Positions 1 through 7,679 of a stretch of 25,604 bases of DNA are shown here, piece after piece. A program made the translations under genes and the position numbers. Source of the DNA: an uncultured Clostridia bacterium (lineage in GTDB: Bacteria; Bacillota; Clostridia; HGM11327); contig CAJLXE010000002.1 in NCBI GenBank assembly GCA_905210525.1, positions 1 through 25,604 on the forward strand, given 5' to 3'. Under the pieces are notes generated by a model, which saw only the letters and a list, made by a program, of their open reading frames with translations, did not search any database and was not told the origin of the DNA. Numbering within the stretch: position 1 is the first letter of the stretch; each line of letters starts with the position of its first letter.

Positions 1-369
1 GGATGCTTTTTCGGCGGGTGCTGTTACGGGATCGAGAGTCAGTTTGGTTTTATAATCAACGGCAACGATTTTGTTCCCGGCCTGTGCGGGGTCAGACGGT
101 TCCCGGTTCAGCTTCTTGAATCGGCGGTCTGCTTCATCATTTCGGCGATTCTCATGGTGCTTTATCGGAAACGCCCAAACCGTCAAGGCAGGTTGCTTCC
201 GGCATATTTATGTATGTACTCTGTTGCGCGGTTCTTTATCGAATTTCTGCGCGGAGACAGCTACCGAGGCTTTGTCGGTTGTCTTTCGACCTCGCAGGTG
301 ATAAGTATTGCCTTGTTTGTCGTATCGTTGGTGATACTGTTAAAAACACGCAAACAGGCAACGGCTTGA
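1..369 (+). CDS. lgt: Prolipoprotein diacylglyceryl transferase, C-terminal part (5' end outside window)
   Basis: Frame 1 is open from the first base to a TGA at 367-369 and gives about 122 residues. It begins with a GCFFGGCCYG motif and continues with PVQLLES, then YSVARFFIEFLRGD and an LSTSQ stretch before a last hydrophobic helix. This matches the C-terminal half of Lgt (the G-C-F-x2-GCCYG, PxQLYE and R-F-x-IEFxRGD blocks). Lgt is a polytopic membrane enzyme that transfers diacylglycerol from phosphatidylglycerol to the lipobox cysteine of prolipoproteins. The N-terminal part lies upstream of the window. A strong hairpin follows 32 nt after the stop, so this is probably the last gene of its transcript. 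Other reading frames that overlap here are shadows. Confidence 0.85.
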   Translation, partial: GCFFGGCCYGIESQFGFIINGNDFVPGLCGVRRFPVQLLESAVCFIISAILMVLYRKRPNRQGRLLPAYLCMYSVARFFIEFLRGDSYRGFVGCLSTSQVISIALFVVSLVILLKTRKQATA

Positions 370-400
370 GTCGCCATCAAAACAGTTGCATAGCAATACC

Positions 401-450
401 AACCGGAGCTGACGCAAAATTGCCGCGTCAGTTCCGGTTTGATTATTTTA
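401..450 (+). terminator. Probable intrinsic terminator of lgt
   Basis: A 15-bp stem pairs aaccggagctgacgc (401-415) with gcgtcagttccggtt (425-439), with one G-T wobble and a 9-nt loop. A broken T-rich stretch (gattattttatat) follows. The stem is by far the strongest in this gap. The U-tract is imperfect, so termination efficiency is uncertain. Confidence 0.7.
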
Positions 451-555
451 TATATTTTTTTAGTCTTTATTGAGGTTCTTTTCTTATGCATCTTGCTGCT
501 GCAATTTGCGTAAAACAAATAAGTGACAATATCTAATAAAAGTGGGTGACAAGTT

Positions 556-1503
556 ATGATATCATGTAAAGAAAATATAATGTTCGCAGAAGCGCAAAAA
601 ACAACGTTTAAACCGAATTTTGTGATTCAGATACTTATTTTTATACTCGTAATGTTTATTGCCGAGATTATTGCCGGTGTTGTTACCGCAATACCGATGT
701 TGGTATGGATGTTCGGCAACAGCGATATTGTAGGTGCAATCATGGCAGGAAATATCGGGATTGTTGAAGACCTGATTTCGGATATGCCGTCATGGCTTGT
801 TGTTGTGCAGTTATTTGTGACGGCGGCGGAAACATTGGCGGCCGTTATATATTGCAGATATATAGAAAAACGTTCACTGCGTTCAATGGGATTTACAAAA
901 CAAAATCTGTTTATGTCATATGCGAAAGGCTATGTTCTCGGTGCGGCAATGATATCTGCTGCGTGCGTAATATGCGTTCTTACCGGAAATATGCGTCTTG
1001 TAAAATCAGGTACGGTAAATATGGCTTTGCTGATTGCCTTTTTGGCGGGATACATTGTTCAGGGGATGGCTGAAGAGGTTCTGGTGAGAGGGTATTTTAT
1101 GGTATCGCTTGCAAATTCGTTGAAAATGAAAAATGCGACGGCGGTATCTGTACTTGTGAGTGCGGTGGTTTTTGCGGCAATGCATATGCAGAATCCGGGT
1201 ATGACGTTGCTTCCGTTTGTAAATATTATGCTTGCAGGCATATTTTTTGCAGTGTATATTTTGCGCACGGATAATATATGGGGCGCTTGTGCGGCTCACA
1301 GTTCGTGGAATTTTTTTCAGGGACATATAATAGGCTCGAATGTAAGCGGCATAAGCACTTCCGTATCGGTACTCGTACCGGAAATAAACGGCAGCAGTAT
1401 TATAACGGGAGGCGCGTTCGGACTTGAGGGCGGACTGGCGGTGAGTGCCGTTATGACGGCGGCAATACTTTGTATGCTGTTTATTCCGCGCAAAACGGTA
1501 TGA
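556..1503 (+). CDS. CPBP-family intramembrane glutamic endopeptidase-like protein
   Basis: The product is 315 aa and highly hydrophobic, with around seven or eight membrane segments. The three CPBP/Abi signature motifs are intact: E173-E174-x3-R178 (EEVLVRG), F-x3-H210 (FAAMH) and H248-x3-N252 (HSSWN). The family includes Rce1-like CAAX proteases and bacterial proteins linked to bacteriocin immunity or membrane protein processing; the substrate here cannot be told from sequence. The chosen ATG has a weak GGGTG-like ribosome binding site about 7 nt upstream. An in-frame ATG at 580 is an alternative and would remove eight residues. It lies alone between the lgt terminator and the mutS2 promoter, which gives no functional clue. 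Confidence 0.85.
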   Translation: MISCKENIMFAEAQKTTFKPNFVIQILIFILVMFIAEIIAGVVTAIPMLVWMFGNSDIVGAIMAGNIGIVEDLISDMPSWLVVVQLFVTAAETLAAVIYCRYIEKRSLRSMGFTKQNLFMSYAKGYVLGAAMISAACVICVLTGNMRLVKSGTVNMALLIAFLAGYIVQGMAEEVLVRGYFMVSLANSLKMKNATAVSVLVSAVVFAAMHMQNPGMTLLPFVNIMLAGIFFAVYILRTDNIWGACAAHSSWNFFQGHIIGSNVSGISTSVSVLVPEINGSSIITGGAFGLEGGLAVSAVMTAAILCMLFIPRKTV

Positions 1504-1522
1504 TCAAACAGACGTGTACCTG

Positions 1523-1551
1523 TTGACAAATTATGATAATAAAGGTATAAT
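1523..1551 (+). promoter_or_regulatory. Consensus sigma-A promoter of mutS2
   Basis: TTGACA (1523-1528) and TATAAT (1546-1551) are separated by exactly 17 bp, a perfect match to the housekeeping consensus. The expected start of transcription, 7 nt after the -10 box, falls on the A of the mutS2 ATG at 1558. Confidence 0.85.
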
Positions 1552-1557
1552 ACATTT

Positions 1558-3918
1558 ATGAATCAAAGAACTCTTAAAAAATTAGAATACAATAAAATAT
1601 TGAAAATGGCATCGGAATATGCTGTTTCGGATATTGCCGCACAAAAAATAGAAGAGCTTCATCCGTATTCAAACGAAAAGGCTGTTCGCCGTGCTTTGGA
1701 TCAGCTTGACGAAGTGTGTGCGTTTTTATCCAATACGGCTAAAAATCCGATTGATTACTTTAAAAACGTAAAACCGTATATCGAAAAAACAAAAATAGGC
1801 GGTGTTTTGCGTCCGCAGGAGCTGCTTGACATTCTTCAGGTGTGTAAGGCTGCAATAAGTGCCAAAAATTCACTTCTCGACTGCAAAATAATAGACACAC
1901 TTCCTTTTTTGCAGGATACTGCCGTCAATATTTATAAGTGCAGTTCGCTTACCGATGAAATACGAAACTGTATTCTTCCGGAGGGCGAAGTTGCGGACGG
2001 TGCAAGTGCACAGCTCAGAGAAATAAGACGTCAGCTGAGACTTCAGAATAAAAATGTACGCGATACGCTTGACAGAATAATACGTTCGCAGGATATACGC
2101 GAATATTTGCAGGAAGCTGTTGTGACCGAAAGAAACGGCAGATATGTTATTCCCGTAAAATCCGAATTCAGAAGCCGTGTTCACGGAATAATACATGATC
2201 AGTCATCAACGGGTTCTACCGTATTTATAGAACCGGCAGGCGTTGTTGAAGCCGAAAATGAAATCCGACGTCTTGAATCCGAGGAAGCTCATGAAATAGA
2301 AAGGATTCTCGGCGAGCTGAGTATGCAGGTTAAAAACGACGCTCCGGATATATGCGATAATCAGGACACTCTTGTGATGCTGGATATAATTTTTGCAAAG
2401 GCAGGCTTTGCAAATGCCTTTGATTGCGTAAAGCCGGATATATCAGATAAACTTTGCGTAAACATAGTAAAGGGAAGACATCCTCTGATACCGCGCGAAA
2501 GATGTGTGCCTATTGACGTTTCCATAGGGGAAGCTTTCCGTACCCTGATAATTACGGGACCGAATACGGGCGGAAAAACAGTGAGTCTTAAGACAGTCGG
2601 ACTGTTTATTCTGCTTTGTCAGACCGGATTCTTTTTGCCGGCGAGCCATGTTTCGATGGGCGTTTTTTCCGATGTGCTGTGCGATATAGGCGATGAACAG
2701 GCGATAGAACAAAATCTGAGTACGTTTTCGTCCCATATGACGAATATAATATATATACTTAAAAATGTAAAAGATAAATCGATGGTGCTGTTCGATGAGC
2801 TTTGCACGGGAACGGATCCTGTTGAGGGAAGCGCGCTTGCACGGGCAATCCTGTCGGAACTTTCCGAAAAGAATGTTCTTACGTTTGCAACGACTCATTA
2901 CAGCGAGCTTAAAACCTTTGCATTTGAAACTGACGGAATGGAAAACGCTTCAATGGAGTTTGACATAGAAACTCTTATGCCGACATATAAGCTTGTTGTG
3001 GGAGTTCCGGGAAAAAGCAATGCGCTTGAGATATCCAAAAAACTCGGTTTGCCGGCTTCCGTGACGGAAAGAGCTCAGAACACAATGGATAAAGATGAGC
3101 TTAATGTAAACCGTCTGCTTGCGGATATAGAACATAATAAACTTACGGCGGAAAAAACAAAGCGGGAAGCAGAGATGCTCAGAACGCAGGCTGAAGACAT
3201 GAAGCGTCGGTACGAGGAAAAGCTTGCACAGATAGCACAAAGACGTCAGGCAGAAACCGAAAAAGCAAAGGCGGAGGCGTCGCGTATAATAGAGGAAGCC
3301 GAGGAAGAAGCAAGGCAGATAATAAAGGATTTGCGCTTCAATGCGGACGGGTTACAGGGCAAAGATAAAAACGAGCTTATAGAAGCGTCACGTAAGAGGC
3401 TTGCCGATAAGAAAAAGGAATACGCAAAGACGAATTCCGGCAAGAAAAAGGCATCTGTTCTTACAATGGCGGATATAAAACCCGGAATGAATGTGTTCGT
3501 AAATCACTTGGGGACTACAGCAACGGTGCTTGAACCGGCAGGTCCGAATGAGGTGCTTTTGCAGGTAGGAATACTGAAAATGAAGACGGGAATAGACGAT
3601 CTTGAACCGACGGAAAACAAGCCTGACGTAAAAATGCCGACTGAACGTAAAAAAATAGATATAAAAGCCGCAAATGCTTCTTCAACAATAGATTTGAGGG
3701 GGCTTACGGCAGAGGACGCATTTATAGAAACCGACAGATTCATTGATAATGCATTGCTGGCGGGATTGAACGAAGTAACTCTTCTGCATGGCAAGGGTAC
3801 GGGAGCGCTGAGAACGGCACTTCATGAATATTTAAGAAAACATCCTCATTGCGAAAAATTCAGACTCGGACAATACGGCGAGGGCGATGCGGGAGTGACA
3901 ATAGTAACTTTGAAATAG
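1558..3918 (+). CDS. mutS2: MutS2 endonuclease / ribosome-collision ATPase
   Basis: The protein is 786 aa, the usual length for MutS2. A MutS-type core carries Walker A G334-PNTGGKT341 and Walker B VLFDE (D413-E414). A charged coiled-coil clamp follows at roughly 515-640, and a C-terminal Smr domain has DLRG at 712-715 and HGKGTG from 744. MutS2 lacks the mismatch-recognition domain of MutS. It is reported to suppress recombination and, in Bacillus, to split collided ribosomes. The start fits the family N-terminus (LxxLEYxKI), and an in-frame TAA at 1540-1542 rules out any upstream start. The ATG lies only 6 nt after the -10 box, so the promoter-derived mRNA should lack a ribosome binding site. 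A weak AAAGG at 1541-1545 could serve only a longer read-through transcript. Confidence 0.95.
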   Translation: MNQRTLKKLEYNKILKMASEYAVSDIAAQKIEELHPYSNEKAVRRALDQLDEVCAFLSNTAKNPIDYFKNVKPYIEKTKIGGVLRPQELLDILQVCKAAISAKNSLLDCKIIDTLPFLQDTAVNIYKCSSLTDEIRNCILPEGEVADGASAQLREIRRQLRLQNKNVRDTLDRIIRSQDIREYLQEAVVTERNGRYVIPVKSEFRSRVHGIIHDQSSTGSTVFIEPAGVVEAENEIRRLESEEAHEIERILGELSMQVKNDAPDICDNQDTLVMLDIIFAKAGFANAFDCVKPDISDKLCVNIVKGRHPLIPRERCVPIDVSIGEAFRTLIITGPNTGGKTVSLKTVGLFILLCQTGFFLPASHVSMGVFSDVLCDIGDEQAIEQNLSTFSSHMTNIIYILKNVKDKSMVLFDELCTGTDPVEGSALARAILSELSEKNVLTFATTHYSELKTFAFETDGMENASMEFDIETLMPTYKLVVGVPGKSNALEISKKLGLPASVTERAQNTMDKDELNVNRLLADIEHNKLTAEKTKREAEMLRTQAEDMKRRYEEKLAQIAQRRQAETEKAKAEASRIIEEAEEEARQIIKDLRFNADGLQGKDKNELIEASRKRLADKKKEYAKTNSGKKKASVLTMADIKPGMNVFVNHLGTTATVLEPAGPNEVLLQVGILKMKTGIDDLEPTENKPDVKMPTERKKIDIKAANASSTIDLRGLTAEDAFIETDRFIDNALLAGLNEVTLLHGKGTGALRTALHEYLRKHPHCEKFRLGQYGEGDAGVTIVTLK

Positions 3919-3972
3919 AGCATATCTGCTCAAAGCGGCATAATGCCGACAGAAAGGACAAAACTGTAAGTT

Positions 3973-5481
3973 ATGGAGACATTATCGAGAAAATATATCG
4001 AATCGGGGAAAATTCCGCAGGATATAAAAACAGGCAGTCTCAGACAGGCACCTGTAAAAATAATGCAATTCGGGGAAGGCAATTTTTTAAGAGCTTTTGT
4101 CGATTGGATGATAAACAGAATAAACAAAGAAGGTCTGTTTGACGGAAGCGTTGTTGTTGTACAGCCATTGGAACGCGGTCTTGCCGATATGATAAACGCT
4201 CAGGACGGACTTTATACGCTGTATCTGAGAGGCATTGAAGACGGAGAGGTCAAGGTTGAAAAGGAAATAATAACCGTAATAAAAGAATGTGTCAATCCGT
4301 ACGGGCAGTGGGAAAAGACAGTCGCTTATGCAGTCGGCGAGGAATTGGAATTTGTTATATCAAACACAACCGAAGCCGGAATTGAATTTGTCGAAGAAGA
4401 TTTTGTTCCGGGACATTGTCAAAAAACATATCCGGCAAAGCTTACGTCGCTTCTTTATGCAAGATATAATGCGTTTTCCGGCGCAAAAGATAAAGGTATT
4501 ACGGTGATACCTTGCGAGCTTATAGACAGAAACGGCGATAATCTTAAAAAGTGCGTTCTTGAGTATGTGCATTACTGGAATCTCGGGGATAAATTTGAGG
4601 AGTGGATAAACAGTGCGTGCGCGTTCCTCAATACGCTTGTGGACAGAATTGTTCCGGGATATCCGAGAGAAGAGGCACAGGCGCTTGCGGATGAACGCGG
4701 ATATGCGGACAATATAGCCGACACGGGTGAGATTTTCCACTTCTGGGTAATTGAAGGCGATAAGAAGTATGCGGAAAGACTGCCGTTCCATAAAGCGGGA
4801 CTTAATGTTCTTTGGACAGATGATATGGAGCCTTACAGAACGAGAAAGGTTCGTATACTTAACGGAGCTCACACAATGACGGTGCTTGCGGCTTATATGT
4901 GCGGACTCGATACGGTGGGCGAATGCATGAAAGATGCGGATATAAGCAAATTTATGCGCGACGGGATTTTTGATGAAATAATTCCGACGTTTGATTTACC
5001 GGAGGATGAAAAGCGCAGTTTTGCTTCGGCGGTGCTTGAAAGATTTGCAAATCCGTTTATAAAACATATGCTGCTCAGTATAAGCCTCAATTCGGTGTCA
5101 AAATATAAAGTAAGAGTTTTGCCGTCTGTGGAAGAGTATATAAAAAGATTCTCAAAGCTTCCGAAAAAAACAGTGTTTGCGCTTGCCGCGCTTATAAGAT
5201 TCTACCGCGGAACGGTTATAGAAAACGGCAAGCTTAAAGGCGATGTGTGCGGAAGAAAATACGATATATGCGATATGCCGGATGTACTGGAATTTTTTGT
5301 GGAGGCATATAAGAATTACGGTAATGACAGTGAAAAGCTTATTGATGCGGTTCTCGGCAATGAAGCGTTCTGGGGCAAAGACTTGAGAAAGTACAGCGGA
5401 CTGTGCGAAGCTGTAAAAGAATATTATGATGAGATATGCTCGGACGGGGCAAGAAATGCGGTAAAAAAGCTGAACGGTTGA
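3973..5481 (+). CDS. uxaB: Tagaturonate reductase (altronate oxidoreductase)
   Basis: The 502-aa product matches the polyol-specific long-chain dehydrogenase family. It has an N-terminal nucleotide-binding block (VKIMQFGEGNFLRAFVDWM) and the catalytic K292-x4-N297-x2-H300 signature in KVRILNGAH. The N-terminal block and length fit UxaB better than mannonate (UxuB) or mannitol dehydrogenases. UxaB reduces D-tagaturonate to D-altronate with NADH in galacturonate breakdown. A ribosome binding site (AGAAAGGA) lies upstream of the ATG. uxaA follows 23 nt after the stop, so the two are co-transcribed. No clear promoter lies in the 54-nt gap after mutS2; transcription from the mutS2 promoter is possible. 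Confidence 0.92.
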   Translation: METLSRKYIESGKIPQDIKTGSLRQAPVKIMQFGEGNFLRAFVDWMINRINKEGLFDGSVVVVQPLERGLADMINAQDGLYTLYLRGIEDGEVKVEKEIITVIKECVNPYGQWEKTVAYAVGEELEFVISNTTEAGIEFVEEDFVPGHCQKTYPAKLTSLLYARYNAFSGAKDKGITVIPCELIDRNGDNLKKCVLEYVHYWNLGDKFEEWINSACAFLNTLVDRIVPGYPREEAQALADERGYADNIADTGEIFHFWVIEGDKKYAERLPFHKAGLNVLWTDDMEPYRTRKVRILNGAHTMTVLAAYMCGLDTVGECMKDADISKFMRDGIFDEIIPTFDLPEDEKRSFASAVLERFANPFIKHMLLSISLNSVSKYKVRVLPSVEEYIKRFSKLPKKTVFALAALIRFYRGTVIENGKLKGDVCGRKYDICDMPDVLEFFVEAYKNYGNDSEKLIDAVLGNEAFWGKDLRKYSGLCEAVKEYYDEICSDGARNAVKKLNG

Positions 5482-5504
5482 ACAAAGGGAGTAAATTGTA
5501 ACAA

Positions 5505-6992
5505 ATGAATAAGTATTTGCAGATAGATAAAAATGATAATGTTGCCGTTGCGCTTTGCGACATGAAAAAGGGAGAGACTTTTGAATATTCGGGAAAAACG
5601 TATTCGCTCGAAAATGATATTCCGGCAGGACATAAGTTTGCACTGCGGGACATTGCAAAAGGCGAAAATGCGGTTAAATACGGCTTCCCGATAGGTCACG
5701 CGGTAAGCGATATAAAGAGGGGCGAATGGGTACATACGCATAATGTAAAGACGAACCTTGAAGGTTTGCTTGATTATAAATATACGCCCGTGCCTGTCGA
5801 AGATATAAAACCGCATAAAGCAAGCTTTGACGGATATGTAAGAAGCAACGGAGATGTGGGCATCAGAAACGAAATCTGGATAATAAACACGGTAGGCTGT
5901 GTCAATAAAACTGCCGAAATATTGGCAAAAAAAGCAAATGAATTGCCGAATGCGGGTAAGGTTGACGGAGTGTTTTGCTATACTCATCCTTACGGCTGCT
6001 CACAGCTTGGAGATGACCAGCTCAACACGCAGAAAATTCTTGCGGGACTTGTAAATCATCCCAATGCAGGCGGCGTACTTGTTCTGAGCCTCGGATGCGA
6101 AAACAATAATCTTGAGAGCTTTATACCGGTTCTCGGTGATTACGATAAAAACAGAGTTAAATTTCTTGTTACTCAGCAGGCAGATGATGAAATAGAAGAA
6201 GGTTTGAAGCTGATAAGCGAGCTTATAGAATATGCGGCAGGCTTTGAACGTTGCAATGTGGACGCTTCAAGGCTCAGAGTAGGCCTCAAGTGTGGCGGCT
6301 CGGACGGATTTTCGGGTATAACGGCAAATCCTCTTCTGGGCAGATTTTCCGATATGCTCACGGCGTGCGGCGGAACAACTGTGCTTTCCGAGGTTCCCGA
6401 AATGTTCGGTGCGGAAACGATTCTCATGAACCGTGCGGAAAATGAAAGCGTATTTGAAGATATAGTTTCAATGATAAATAATTTCAAGCTGTATTTTACG
6501 AGATACGGTCAGAATATATACGAAAATCCGTCTCCGGGCAATAAAAAGGGCGGAATTACGACGCTTGAAGATAAGTCTTTGGGCTGTACGCAAAAGGGCG
6601 GTACGGGGATTGTAACAGACGTTCTTTCTTACGGCGAACACGCGCATAAACCGGGGCTTAATCTGCTCACGGGACCGGGCAACGATATTGTTGCTTGCAC
6701 GGCACTTGCGGCGTCCGGAGTACATATGATACTCTTTACAACAGGCAGAGGGACTCCGCTGGGAGCACCTGTGCCGACAGTGAAGGTTGCCACAAACAGT
6801 GCGCTTGCAAAAAAGAAATCAAATTGGACAGATTTTAATGCGGGCAGGCTTATTGAAGATGAAAATCAAGAAGCGATAAGAGATGAATTTTTCAGATATG
6901 TGCTTGATGTCGCGTCCGGAAAGTGCCTTACACGCAATGAAGTCAACGGATATAAGGAGATTTCAATATTTAAGGACGGTGTTACGCTGTAA
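5505..6992 (+). CDS. uxaA: Altronate dehydratase
   Basis: The 495-aa protein has an N-terminal SAF domain (about 1-90) with the GEWVHTHN motif, then the long UxaA/GarD catalytic region. That region includes GCVNKTAE, THPYGCSQLG, GCTQKGGTG and a C-terminal block TGPGND with FTTGRGTPLG. The enzyme dehydrates D-altronate to 2-keto-3-deoxy-D-gluconate, the step after UxaB. D-galactarate dehydratase is the close relative, but the tight uxaB linkage favours altronate. The likely ribosome binding site AAGGGAG (5485-5491) is 13 nt from the ATG, which is rather long. Uronate isomerase (uxaC), KDG kinase and KDPG aldolase are not in the window. Confidence 0.93.
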   Translation: MNKYLQIDKNDNVAVALCDMKKGETFEYSGKTYSLENDIPAGHKFALRDIAKGENAVKYGFPIGHAVSDIKRGEWVHTHNVKTNLEGLLDYKYTPVPVEDIKPHKASFDGYVRSNGDVGIRNEIWIINTVGCVNKTAEILAKKANELPNAGKVDGVFCYTHPYGCSQLGDDQLNTQKILAGLVNHPNAGGVLVLSLGCENNNLESFIPVLGDYDKNRVKFLVTQQADDEIEEGLKLISELIEYAAGFERCNVDASRLRVGLKCGGSDGFSGITANPLLGRFSDMLTACGGTTVLSEVPEMFGAETILMNRAENESVFEDIVSMINNFKLYFTRYGQNIYENPSPGNKKGGITTLEDKSLGCTQKGGTGIVTDVLSYGEHAHKPGLNLLTGPGNDIVACTALAASGVHMILFTTGRGTPLGAPVPTVKVATNSALAKKKSNWTDFNAGRLIEDENQEAIRDEFFRYVLDVASGKCLTRNEVNGYKEISIFKDGVTL

Positions 6993-7028
6993 AATTAAAT
7001 AAATTCATGATATTTGATACTTACCCTC

Positions 7029-7057
7029 TTGATTTTTATAGAAAAATAGCGTACAAT
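7029..7057 (+). promoter_or_regulatory. Sigma-A-type promoter of the asp23-fakA-recG operon
   Basis: TTGATT (7029-7034) and TACAAT (7052-7057) have a 17-bp spacer. Transcription would start near 7064, leaving an untranslated leader of about 236 nt before the first gene. No terminator for uxaA is visible upstream, so read-through may add to this promoter. Confidence 0.7.
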
Positions 7058-7063
7058 ATATGT

Positions 7064-7299
7064 ATAAGGGTTAGTAGACGACAATTAAATGCTATGCGCA
7101 TTTAACGGTTTTGTTTAACGTAAATCTGCATTTGAATCAAATTCGGGGTGGATTTGTGCTTTTATAAAATTTGACTGTAAAATCGGAAAGCATATGAATT
7201 TGTGTTTTACGGTTTTTAATACTTCACATAATAAGCGTGAACCTGCGATGTACGGGCATAGTGTTTGCGCTTGTCGTTATCATAAAAGGAGGAATATGT
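7064..7299 (+). promoter_or_regulatory. Long structured 5' leader of the asp23 operon (gene-free stretch)
   Basis: The 307-nt gap between uxaA and asp23 contains a promoter and this leader, but no credible gene. Three hairpins are visible by eye. One pairs ttaaatgc (7085-7092) with gcatttaa (7098-7105). A second pairs actgtaaaa (7174-7182) with ttttacggt (7205-7213) and is followed by a short T-run, so it is terminator-like. A third pairs aagcgtgaac (7233-7242) with gtttgcgctt (7263-7272), just before the AAAGGAGG ribosome binding site (7285-7292). I recognise no known riboswitch class. Confidence 0.45.
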
Positions 7300-7650
7300 A
7301 TGAATGTAACACTTGAAAACGAGAACGGAATAATTAATATCAGCAGTGATGTTATTGCCGCAATCGCCGGTAATGTTGCTTTGAGCAGTTACGGAGTTGT
7401 GGGAATGTCTGCACGCAAGCCTTCTGAAGATTGGGCTGAGCTTCTCGGCATAGAAAACGTTACTAAGGGTATCAACGTTGAAGTCGCAGATAATCAGGTT
7501 ACCGTATCCTTGCATGTAATTATCAAATACGGTATTGCAATAAACACTGTTGCTGACAATATAATCAGCGCGGTTCATTATACGATAGAAAAGATGACCG
7601 GTATAAAGGTATCCTGGATAAAGTTTTTTGTAGAGGGTGTAAGACTGTAA
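7300..7650 (+). CDS. Asp23/Gls24 (YloU) family protein
   Basis: The product is 116 aa. It is an Asp23/Gls24-family protein, as seen in the GIINISSDVIAAIAGNVALSS opening, the GVVGMSA motif and a conserved KWIKxFVEGVR-like tail (SWIKFFVEGVRL). The start at 7300 is fixed by a perfect AAAGGAGG seven nt upstream; an in-frame GTG at 7237 has no such site and would place the ribosome binding site inside the gene. In Bacillus the homologue YloU lies directly upstream of yloV, exactly as here. The biochemical function is unknown; related proteins in staphylococci are membrane-associated and linked to envelope stress and fatty-acid kinase loci. Confidence 0.88.
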   Translation: MNVTLENENGIINISSDVIAAIAGNVALSSYGVVGMSARKPSEDWAELLGIENVTKGINVEVADNQVTVSLHVIIKYGIAINTVADNIISAVHYTIEKMTGIKVSWIKFFVEGVRL

Positions 7651-7679
7651 AGCTTCAGTCTGCTTAAGGGTATAGGATT

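Noticed and set aside
3918..3948. Two small hairpins (gagca/tgctc and cggca/tgccg) after mutS2 as a terminator
   Set aside because: The stems are only 5 bp and no T-run follows.
7237..7299. Upstream GTG start for the Asp23-family gene
   Set aside because: The perfect AAAGGAGG at 7285-7292 would lie inside the gene; the family N-terminus begins at 7300.
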